From: Leptobrachium leishanense
Lineage: Eukaryota > Chordata > Amphibia > Anura > Megophryidae
NCBI GenBank assembly: GCA_009667805.1
Contig: RXON01001631.1
Coordinates: 1 to 64,000, forward strand
DNA length: 64,000 bases
Direction of reading: 5' to 3'
Within the stretch, counting starts at the first letter, position 1; each line of letters opens with the position of its first letter. The notes below the pieces were generated by a model. The model searched no databases. It had not been told where the DNA came from and saw only the letters and a list, made by a program, of their open reading frames with translations. The position numbers and the translations under genes were made by a program. Below are positions 37,101 to 49,400 of the stretch, piece after piece.

Positions 37101-40100
37101 TCAATGGCCATTGCAACGTAAGCCCACTCGCCACTTCAAGGCACCTCTTTAGAGTGGGTACCTAACAATTGTAACCAAAAGGCCGCTCTACTGAGCAGCT
37201 CCAAATCTCCAAATGGGAAGTGTTTGGTGCGTGTATAAATAAAACCCACCATCTTTGCCTCTCCTTGGCTGAAAAGCAGCTGGAGGGGCTTGGAGCTGCT
37301 CAGTAGAGCGACCTTTTGGTTACAATTGTTAGGTACCCACTCTAAAGAGGTGTCTTGAAGTGGCGAGTGGGCTTACGTTGCAATGGCCATTGAAACAAAC
37401 AAAAACCTCATTTTTGTTGTACATGGAACACATAGAAACGAGCGCAGATGACACGCTTTTTCCTAATTCAGGAATAAACCTGGAGATTCTTATTTACAGG
37501 TAAGTATCAGTTATCCCAGCATACTGAAAAGCAGAGACATCACCCTGCCAACAAAAGTCTGTGTAGTCAAGGCTATGGTTTTCCCAGTTGCAATGTATGG
37601 CTGTGAAAGTTGGACCATAAGTAAGGTTGAGTGCCAAAGAATTGAGGCATTTGAACTATGGTGCTGGAGAAGATTCCTGCGAGTCCCTTGGACTCAAGGC
37701 GATCAAACGGTCAGTCCTAGAGTAGATTAACCCTGACTGCTCTTTAGAAGGCCGGATCCTGAAGAAGAAACTCCTATAGTTCGGTCACCTAATTAGAAGG
37801 AAGGACTCTGCTAAATGTTGTGAAAGATTGAGGGCAAAAGGAGAAGGGGACGACAGAGAATGAGGTGGCTGGATGGAGTCACTGAGGCAGTAGGCTCAGT
37901 GAGTTTAGGCCAGTGTCAGACAAGAGTCTTTAGCGAGTGGAAGGATTTTCCTTGAGAGTAGACGTTCCTTCAACTCGACGCCACATCGCCACTCCGTGCG
38001 CTCTCCTATGGAGAATCACGCTTTGCAGCTCTGTCAGCACTCATCCTAGCGCTTTGACGGAGATGCTTGGATAACGGACGCTTGTGTGTGACCAGCGACG
38101 GACGCTGGTAAGCAAGTCAGTACGGGCGCACATAGTGCGCTCATCTGACGCCAGCCTTAAATGGACTCCAGAAGATGGTAGAGGACAGGAAGGCCTGGAG
38201 AAACGTTGTCAATGGGGTCGCAGTGGGTCGGACACGACTTCGCAACTAACAAATAATCAGTTATCCTAGAGCTCAATATCCCTTGGTTTATTTAAATTTG
38301 AGCGATGTGCAATGCCGGCTATTCCATGAATAAAAGCGGAGTTTTAGAGCTGATGTGGAACATTTACTGCAGATTTAGCTCACATGCTACCATTTCCATA
38401 AGACCGGAGCGCTCACACTTACTTTAGAGACAGCTCCGCGTAGATGGGAGCAAAGGACTGACATTCTGAAGACCAGTTGGCGAAGAATTCTACAATCCAC
38501 GTCACACGCCCATCAGACTGCATCTCTTCCTAAAAAAAATAAATCAGAATACATGTTCATCTCTCAAAAAGAATACTGCTTAACCCTTACACTACCGAGT
38601 GCTTTTTGTTGAACAGAAAAATATGATAATTATCTACAAATCCCATGTTTCAAATCATTTAACATATAGGGTAAGGAGAAAATAAAAATGGCCAGATCTC
38701 CTGCTTTTGGGGATTTCTAGTGATCATATTGAAATTATTAGCGATGAAGCTTCCAAAACAATAGTAGAATACAGTGGCGGAACTACCAGGGTCGCACTTG
38801 CGACCGGGCCCTGGCATTCCGCCCTACTGTGCCTGGCCAAACCGGTCCCTTACCTCAGCGCTTCCTGTGAGTTACATTGCTGTGGATTATGTGCCTGCTC
38901 AAACACCCCAGCGTGTCCTGTGAGTTACATTGCTGTGGATTATGTGCCTGCTCAAACACCCCAGCGTGTCCTGTGAGTTACATTGCTGTGGATTATGTGC
39001 CTGCTCAAACACCCCAGCGTTCATTGTGAGATATATTGCGGTGGATTCTGTACCTGCTCATACACTCCAGTGCTTCCTGTGAGTTTTATTGTGCGAAGCT
39101 CTGTGATATGCTCATACACACCGCACATTACAGGGAGTTTTTTATTGCTGTGGAGCTCTGTAATGTGCAGTGTGTCAGGATTACCGTGAGGGGGCTTTAA
39201 ATATGGTGGTGACCTATTTAATGACTTAATTAGTTCAACTTACTTTAATTAATATAAATGGCGTACTAGCTTTTTATATTTCAGGGGGGGGGGGGGGGGG
39301 GGAGTAAAAATATGGATATTTGGGGGGAGGGGGCCTTCATGGATTCTCGCACCGGGGCCCTCAGGTTTCTAGTTACGCCACTGGTAGAATATAAATATAA
39401 TATCTGTATGTGACATATCTGTCACAAAAACAAAACAACACCAATGATGGAAAAAGGTGTGGGTGATCACCTGTAACCCAAAGAGGGTAGTACTTCCCCC
39501 ATGGAAGGGATTGAACCTTTAATAAATTACCAAACAAACAGAGGTACAGAAAGGCCTAAAGCCATTTAGTACACAATGGGGAAGACCAGGGATATTAGAC
39601 CAGGAGGCCTAGGACCATAGTGTGATATCCCACTATGGTCCTAGGCCCCCTGGTCTGGCAGGTTCATGCCTATCTAGTGTCAGGTTTGGTCTTATAATAC
39701 TGTATATGTTGTGAGTTGAAGCCAGGATTTAGAATTGGCATTTAAGCCTGAGATACAAATCCAATGATTTGCACTTCAATATTCTCACTAATATTGTGCA
39801 GTTTTCCTGACATAAGCACTGCCCAGCACGTCAATGTGTTAATTTTGTCTCCTCTGCAGCGTTGTTTTCCACTCTTGGTCTAATATCCCTGGTCTTCCCC
39901 ATTGTTTACTAAATGGCTTTAGGCTATTCTGTACCTCTGTTTGACAGAATATCTGTGTATGGAAATTAAAGTAACATCTTGTATCTGTACTGTACAGGTA
40001 TTTTCAGCAATTTACCCCCCCCCCGAATCTTAGCCCTGTACTGCAATAGTGTCCCAGAGTTCTCGCTTTATTCTGCCCCCTCCCTGTCTGCTTTAAATGG

Positions 40101-40437
40101 AGCAGTAAAGTTTAACTTTTTGTGAGTGAGGTTTGAGGCTGCTCCTTGTAACTTCTTTACACGAATACAGGTTGACAGGAGAGAGATTTCAGAATTTTGT
40201 TTCTCCCCAGCTATTGTAATTGTAATGTAATGGGACCTTATAAGCATATTTTTGCTTTTCAATGAATTACAATGCAAAATCAAGTATGCACTTTTTGGTA
40301 GTGAAAGGGTTAAAACACTCAAGACAGAATGTGTAAAAAATCGATTTACCTCTATGGTTTTGTCGCTGAAATACTTGATATGCTCAGGACCCATATAGAG
40401 CGGAGGTTTACACGTCATGAGAAAAACTGAAAGAACA

Positions 40438-40485
<48 letters not shown>

Positions 40486-43400
40486 ATAATATGGTAAAAA
40501 TACATAGAGAGAGCCTAAAACACACTTAAGGGTTTATTCACAAAGCAGCGAAATAGCGTGCATTTCTCGCTGTACTTCGGGGAAACCAGTTTGACAAATA
40601 TATGGTGAATTCACTATTGAGCGAACGGTCACTGTATTTTGCAGAAATTGGATTTGCTGAATCAGTTACAGGTGGTCAGCGAAAACCACCGAACTGCAAA
40701 AACCCTCTCCTATCCTCCTAATAAGTGTTTAAAATCAATAAATAAAAATGTATTCCTAAATAATAAAAAAGGTCCTTAAAATAATTTAAAAACCGGCTTT
40801 TTATAAAATTGGGAAACAAAAATTTCATCATCATCCAAAAAAAAAAATAAGGCTTTTTTCTGAAAATGACAAGAATAACCGGTTTTAATTTTTTTTTTAA
40901 AAGATATTCTGTATTTACATTGAATCCTATGGGATTTGCCTGTTTTAAACCTGTCGAACTGAAAATCAGATTATTTTGCCAAACGTTTGGTGCACGTCGG
41001 CATTCTGTGAATAGAAGACACAATAGTTTGTGGGGCAATTTCAATGCCACTGAATTACAGTGAATTGCCCTGTAGTTTGCGGTCAATGCAAATGTGATAA
41101 TTGACAGCTTAGTGAATAGAGGTATTGTCCCGAAATTGCACTGAATGTTTGGTGCAATTCGGTGGCTAGTGAATAACCCCTTTAATCTTTGTGATCAGGG
41201 CAAAGGGCTGACCGTGACAATGTATCAGATGTTGGACGATTCCAACCCTAGTATAAACTTAACCAGAACGGATGTAAACAAAGCAATTCCATAGATTTTA
41301 ATGGCTCTGGTCATGTTTAGGTTAGGGGTGGAATAGGTTCCTTTGTGTATGTCTGGGTTTGATGATCGCCTTTGTTCTACCAGCCAGTGAGATCATACCC
41401 ACCACCTACTCACCAACACAGGGCGCCACAACCTAAATCGAAAACTCTGCAGATCAACCCGAATTGTAATGAGAACTGCTCAGGGGAGGTTTACCTGTCA
41501 GGTGAGAGCAGCATACAGGTGGTTCTCCTGATCTTTGTCAGCCAGTCTGTAACCGCCATCAATGAATCGTTTGTGTCTCTTGGAAGGTGTGCAAGTGTAT
41601 AGAATAATAAGCACAGACTAGGAAGAACTATTTGCCAGAATACAAGAACTCCACTTTAATGGAGCTGGACCCTTACGACATTATGATATGCAACTTTTAT
41701 CCCATGAGTGACCGGAGTTTCACTATGCGCGTCTATCAGTCATGGGAATTTCAAGATCTCACCAGAACATACATTTTGCTTTTCGTAGCAGAGAAAACCC
41801 TTTGTCCTTATCACGTCACATAGAGCCCCCACTCCTAACAGTATTCACTTACCAAGGCACAGAGTTATATAAAGGAGTCCCATACGCAGGTCCAGGCGGA
41901 AGAACAGGATCGTGTTGGCAACTTTACTGAACATGAAGATATTTCCAATGTGCTGCTCAATTGTGACTGAAAAAAAGAGAAAAGACGCAGTCACCGCCAT
42001 CCCTTTTAATAGATGTGCTCGTTATGGATGGGAGAAAATATATAATTGTAACGAAGGATCATGGGTCAACGTTTACCAATCTGGGCTATTTGTCAAGCAA
42101 AAAAGTTAGTTGCCACTGCACCTTGCCCATTACTGGCCCTGAATCAAGTCCCCTCTATACCTGTCCATTGTGTATCCGCTATAACTGTCCCTGTAACTCC
42201 ACCTACCATCATGTCCCTTTCACCATCTCTATCACTGCCCCTAAAAAGGTTGCTATACAAGGCCCCGGCTACAAAAAAAAAAGGTCACAGGCCTTTATTC
42301 TACCATTTACTGATTTCTATGCAGAAACTGATGTGTGTGTATATAAAAGAGAAAGGTCCGTGTCCCGGCTGAACTTAAACTGCGCAGGTCTTCAGATCAC
42401 TCTTACTTGTCAGATATGAGTGGACAGATTCTTATTGAGGATACATATCTATACACCCCAACACATCACAACCATAACACTCACTGCACCGTCTGTTTTT
42501 CATCATGACGATTGCACTGAGAAACATCAGGATCTCCACTTCTCTCTGAAACACAAAACAGAGCGATCAAATGTAAGGAGCAATGCAGCTATATCTCAAG
42601 ATTGCGGTCAGCAACCCTGCCACTCAACATTTCTCACAGCCACAGGCCTGCCTAAACAGTGGTAATGAGGATCAAGCACAAAGCACTGTGGTTCCGGACC
42701 GGTAAAATGAACTAAAGGGTCACTACAGCCACCACGGCCATTTACATTTAAATGTAAAAGTGTCAAGTGTGGCACTACCCACCCCCTTGGTGTCCCTGTA
42801 GTATAGAGGTCAGCAACCTTGGTCCTCCAGATGTTCTGGAATTATATCTCTTATGATGCACAGCTCATTAGGTTGTTGAAGCCTCAAAGGAAATGTAGTT
42901 TCAAAACATTTAGAGGGCCAAGGTTGCTGACCCCTGCTCTGACTGTGACAGCCTTCCAAAGCAGAGAGCGTTTCCTCCAACCAAAATGATGTCAGCTCCT
43001 TGAGGAAGCGTCTGGGGTTATGGGACAGCAATGCCCGCAGCACATTGCATTTACACCAAGAGGCACTGGATTGGCTGAATTTTCCAGTATGCCAGGGACC
43101 AGCAACCTTGGCCCACTAGATGTTTTGGTACTAAATTTCCCTTAAGGCTCAGCCAATCTAACGTGTAACCGAGTATCATGGGAGATGTAGTTCCAAAACA
43201 TCTGGAGGGCTAAGGTGGCTGACCCTTGCAGTACAAGATCAACCCACTGACAGATCTGTCACAGTGGATCGGCGCTGAATGATAACCCGACGCTGGAAAC
43301 GGTTGATTAATCAATCGGTCGGTGTTCAAAACACACGGTTTAGCATTAGACGGAGTTAAACGGTAATAACGTCAGATGTTACTTTTTAGCTGATTGGAGA

Positions 43401-46400
43401 AGACATGTCGGCTGCTTTACGCGGTATGATTAAGTTGTAGGGTTATGTCAGACCTAACCAATTTGTTTTTATTTACTTTACAACATTACAGAGCTATTGC
43501 ACAGACCCTGGGGTACTGCCAACGGGTGGAGAAGCTGTACCGCCGTTTTAGTTTTACTCTAGAGTCCTGTGCCACCACCCCACCCTCCCTACTTCCCCTC
43601 GTGGTGCGTGATGTCAGTTTCAGTTGCCCCCCGAGCCAGAAGAGTGCCTGAAAGGAGGGATTCATTTGGGCCCCTCTCTCTCGATCGAGACACATTAGCG
43701 CAAAAAAAAGAGGCATCACTAGAAAGGCCACAGGAGGACGCTCCCTGCACGTCATTCGCGTTCAACTGGTCAATGCAGCACTATTGTTCACGTTTCAATA
43801 ATAATAATAAAATAAAAATAAAAAAATCAGTTTTAGCTAAAATCTAGAATTTTGTCAGAAAAATACAGTAACTGGTGCTCACTTCTATTTTTTTTAACAA
43901 ACGTCCCCCATAGAATATATAACTGCAAAGGCCTTGGGTGATAAAATGTGGGAAAAAAATATTTTACACGCTGTAGAAGAGGATTGCAAATCTTTACATT
44001 CTTTTGTTTTATCACTTTGGCAGGACATGACGTATACACATACAGGGTTATTCAGAGAGAGGTAAAAACCAGGAGAATTGGCGGGAGAAGAGAACAAGCT
44101 AGACCAAATAGCCGATTTGAAAAGTGCGATAAATGAGAGAATTTTTCTGGTTTGGCTATTTTGACCTAGAATTTTCACTTCTCCAGTCATTCTCCTGGCT
44201 TTCATCTCTCTCTGAATAACCCTGATAGAATAATGATATATTATGAATCTGCCGTAAAAGATATATAATTTGGATTGTATAAGAAAATGTGACTTCAAAT
44301 CGCATTTACACATAAGGAGCACAAACAGTAAAAATGAGCCCAGCACAGAGAGGTGAAATGGCTCAGCAGTGAAGGGGTTAATCAGTGTATAACACACTTT
44401 TCCCTCTCAAAAAAATAGCCTGAAATCATACCTGTGTGTTCTATGCCGGTATGTGTGTTATACGCCAAAGAAAACAGCGCTCAGCAGCTGGCAGCATAAT
44501 GACGGGGTGGCAGCGCTTGAGTCCAGCCAGATCGCACCGCACTTTTCTCACAAAGGGAACGTGGTGCGATCGCGGAGCTCCCAGCCAACACTCGCCCAAC
44601 TGCGTTATCATTTCTCAGAAATGAAACTGCGCATTTGAGCACAGTCGTCAGGTAGGCTGACGGACAGGTGATTTGTCTGGGGTGTCACACAATGTGAACC
44701 ACACAGGCCTTGTGGACCCCACCCTTGTCAGTGCTGTCCATCCATCATCAGCTACTGGAACTACCAGCTAGTGACTTGTGACCACCCCCCCAGCCAGCTG
44801 CAGAGCTTAAATACTGTGTGTATATATAATTACACACACATATACACACAGAAAAGGTAAAAATATAATGTAAAATGAAAGAATGATAATGTACTGTATT
44901 TTATTTTTTGCACATCTTGGGCATATTACAGCTCAGCTGGTAATAGAGCTACAAAAGAGGCAATTGTGGTGCGAACTGACAGTTTATGTGCATCCCTTAG
45001 GTTGACATGAAATCAGGTGTTTGCTTCCATAGCGACACAATACTCATGTGCGCCACGCCTCAGCCACATAATACGCATGTGCAAGTACTAGCAACATCAC
45101 ACTGACACGATGTGTCCTTCCCATGCGCATTATGTGGCGTGCATGCCCATAGTGTCGCTTTGGCAGCGAACAGCTGATTTCATGTCGGTGGAAAGGACGA
45201 ACGTGCACTGGCAGTAATCTTGCCCATGGGTTTGATCAAATGATGGATACACCAGCTCTGTAATGAGGGAACCACTATTATTATTCTTTATTTATATAGC
45301 GCTGAACAATGAGTGCAATATAGACAGTGTTACAATACGTTGAGACAGAACATTTGACAAACCAACACAGTAGGAACTGAGGGATGTATTCCCGTGGGAA
45401 AATCACAATCTAGAAGGTAGCGGTATGTTACAGGTTCAGCTCCTAACACGGAGGAGCTGCTGATACCAGGAGGATACCGGGAATTTACAGAATACTACAG
45501 TATTTTATTTACTTTAGAATCATTACCGGCAACATAAATCTATAGTATTTTATTTTGCAGTCTTTGGGTTGGGATGTGTGTGGGCACGTCAGTGCCCTGA
45601 TATTAGGTAACGTAACTTACCGCTACTTTTTTTCATTTTAACTTAAAAGGAATACCGCTGCAGACTGGGACGCATCCCGATGCTATCAACGTCTTTTTAG
45701 TCTGCCTCACTACTTTCATACGTGTAGAGTGTCTTCAGTTAAAGCCGGGGTCAGACAAGCGTTTTACAGAGCGGAAGGAACGTCTGTGTGAGTGGACATT
45801 CCTACCACCCTACGACCGTCTGACCACCTGGCTGAGCGCAGTTAGTGCGCTCAGGGCTGCAAGGCTCGATCCTCCTATGGAGAATCGCGCCTTGCAACCC
45901 CGTCGAACGGGCATCGTAGCATTTTGAAGGGGAGGCTTTCAGCATGTGCTACATCGTGTGGCCAGCCCCAACGAATCACAACCCTGCAACAGACACCGGG
46001 AGGCACGTCAGTACGGGCGCACCTAGTGCACTCATCTGACACTGGCCTAAAACTACTTGTGGTACTCTAAAAGCACCAGTAGGGGGTGCTCCGGAGGAGC
46101 TGTGGAAGAGAGCGGTCACGTTTTGCGGAGCTCCCGCTAGCTTTCTGTCTTTTGCGGCTTTATACCGCTCGTTTTCCCACAAACATGCTTCTTATTGTCC
46201 CTGGACTAACTATTAAGCTCTGGGGGACGTGATTTGTGCTGCCTGGTGTACTCGACCGTGGATCCCGGCTCTCTGGAAGCTCAGGCTTATACTTCGGGCC
46301 TACCTTCTCTGCATAACTCAGAAGCCTCTGTGGAGTTCTACAGTGCCACTTGGGATTTGACCGCCTGCATGGGTAAGAAGCAACCCCCCCAGCGCTCCGT

Positions 46401-49400
46401 CGAAGAGTGGCTCCCGACAACGGGACATCAGGGAATCCATGTTGCGTGAGTCGGCTACTCAGAGAGAGTCTGCCTCCTCCCCCTTCCCCTCTGGATACGG
46501 GACCTCCAATGAGGAGAATGCTTACTGGCCTCAAGATGCAGGAGCTGGGGTGTCCTGGCTCTCCCCACCGTCTCAGCCGCTGGGATCATAACCTGCGTCC
46601 ACAGCGGCCAAGAAGCGGGCACAAAAGAAGCAGAGGGCCGCTATGGCGGCCGCACATGTTCTCCCGCAGGAGGACTTGCTGGATGACCTGCAACCCTCCG
46701 CTACTAGTAGCATGACCTCAGACCGTGATGGCTCCTCTCTGGACCCCCAGGGACCGGAAGACTTGGGAGAGACACTAGACAATAATGCTGTTCCCTTAAA
46801 TACTGTGGATGACGATGATCTCCCTTCCACGAAGGGGGACCTTCGCAAGATCATAGCTGAAATCAGAGAAATGTGGAGACCAGAGGTAGAGGTGATTCGG
46901 ACCCAGGTGACAGCGACGCACGTACGGGTGGATGAGGTCGAACTGGAGCAGACCTGCTTATCTGGCCAGGTGGACAGTCTTCACTCGCAGGTGGAGGTCC
47001 TAACATGTTCTGTGGAGACGTTGGAGTCACGACATCGTCTCCGTAATATACAGGTCAGGGGTATTCCGGACTCTGTCTCCACGGAGGATCTGTTGCCATA
47101 CGTGAGTCTGCTCGCAATTCAGGTTTCGGGTCTGCCTTCTGATACAACGGAACTAATTGGAGCAGCGTTTCGTGTCCGGAAGGCTGCTGCGGCCCCCAAA
47201 GGGAAACCGAGGGACGTCGTGGTGGTCTTTCGCGATGTGGCCTCGAAGGTCGCGCTTATGTCTGCTCCGGGAGCACAGGACCCTGTGAAGTTTGAAGGAG
47301 TCACGTTGGCCCTGTATCACGACCTCCCGTTTATGACTCTGTTGGCACGCCGTCGATTTCGAGATGTGACGTCTGCCCTCCGTCGTCAGGGGATTCGATA
47401 CCGGTGGGGCCTGGCTGGCTCCTTGGTAGTGACTTATGCTAACGTTCCGTACACGGTTAACAACCCTTATACGGCTTGGACTGACTTGGCAGTTGCACCG
47501 GTCGCACTGGAGGTTCAGCCGGGACGAGACATTTTTATTGCCTTTTTACCCCCTGGCTCCGGACGACCTGGGTCGCTACGGTCTTCTCTTTTTATATAAC
47601 AGGGACAGTCAGGATCACCCGGTTTATTACTTTTTTCTGGACCACTTCCCTATTTTCTAGTCCCCCCCCAACCCTACTCAGTTTTGCAGACTGTTTTCTT
47701 AGCTACACCGACGGTTGCGCCTCCCTATTGCAGATGACTTAAGCCTTCCTTTTACTCTCCCCCCCCCCTTCTTTTTTCTCTCGCCAGAGGACTTTTTGCT
47801 ACTTGGAACCTTACATACGCCCTTCCCTTATCTTCTTTATCTTACCTTATCTTCTTTGCCCGTTATTACATGCCGTAAGGTTACTTTGATATTGGTTTGC
47901 TGGCCCTGCGTGGCCGTATCTTGTTTGATTACATGAGACTTGTATTATAATTCTCTAAATAAAGAATTAAAAAAAAAAGCACCGGTATCCTTAATGGAGT
48001 CAAGACGAAACCAGCTCTACATGCTGAACACTTTTAAGAGAATGGTTGTGGAATATGCCAAGCAACTTAGAAATAGGGCTGCAGCAAGGCATTCAGGAGA
48101 ATCAACAACAGAATGCACAATACGAGAGTGGTGAGAAAAATTAAGAAAAAAAAATAAAGACATAATTAGGGCTGCAACTAACGATTATTCTCATAAATCG
48201 ATTAGTTGGCCGATTATTATTTTGATTAAATCGATTCATCGGATAAAAAAAATAAATAAATAACCCCAACCCCTCCCCCTTTTTTCCATAAGAAATTTGC
48301 GTATTGTACGTAACTTTCGTACGTACATATGCAAATTGCGTATCTTGCATATGTAGCGCTGTTTAAAAACTCTGTTGCTGTATTGCTCAGGTTTGGCCAC
48401 CAGAGGGAGACAAGCGCAATGTAAAGTATACTGGACACAATGGGACTACGTTTTCCATCATGCTTTGCGGCGGAGACAGGAAGTGGGTGGGGGAAAGAGG
48501 AAAGGACATCCGCAGCCTCGTCGAAGGAGAGCCAGTGTGAGCCGAGCGGTGAACAGAGTAAGACTGTGAGCGATTGTGACCAGGCCGGAGAGCAGGCGCT
48601 GCCTTGCCAGAGACCTAGTAATCCACCGCTGAGAGGTTTTGCACAGACACAGAGTTCCGGTTTGGACCCCGAGTAAGGAGACCGCGATGATCCACTGGGA
48701 GTGCAGGCTGTAGGCCGTAGATCTTGTTGCAGAAATCGGGCAAGCAGGAGAAGCGGATCCGGTGGCACAGAGTTCCAGAAAAATCCAGCGGAGAGACATC
48801 CTTGATCGGGCAGCGGAACAGATTGTCTGGCGGATGGGTGAGAGGCCTTCCAGGCCACAGTCAAAGTTTAACAAAGCACGCTGCAGTACTGTTTAAATCT
48901 ACAGGGCCCCAACGTGACTAGTCGAAGATTTGCTAAATCCATTCACTGGCCAGTCGAATATAGTACCCGGGTACCTGAGCACACACACACACACCTATTC
49001 TTGGGACATTACCCTCACGGGACTTACACTCCATAAACGAAGGGGTTAAACTTTTCTTTTACCGCTGCGCGTTTCTTGCATTACGAAATCCTGTTTTTCT
49101 ATATACCGTGCTTACATTATATATGCCGCTTTATTGAGAACAGTAAAGTATATAATCTATAAAATCCACAACAGTGCTGGTGTATATTTATTCCCTAGTG
49201 CGGAGAGACTAACCCGAGGTTAAATTCAGCGGCTCCTCCGGGAGTGAGCGCTACACATATTTTTCAGACAAGGTATGTGAGTGCTTGGTCAGAGGGATGG
49301 GTTGATGCTGCGTGCGCAGTTTAAATGCTAAACTGGCCGTCACTGGAGTCTAAACGCACCCTTCACCTTTCCAACCTGGGTGTTTAAGAGCTTTTCTGGG

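Noticed and set aside
38707..39189. Plus-strand frames across the 53-bp repeat ([19 protein letters not shown])
   Set aside because: They come from the tandem repeat inside a MITE with a perfect target duplication and have no gene context.
46234..46449. [15 protein letters not shown] frame as a separate gene
   Set aside because: It lies in the leader of the ORF1-only LINE and looks like the original ORF1 start now out of frame, not an independent gene.
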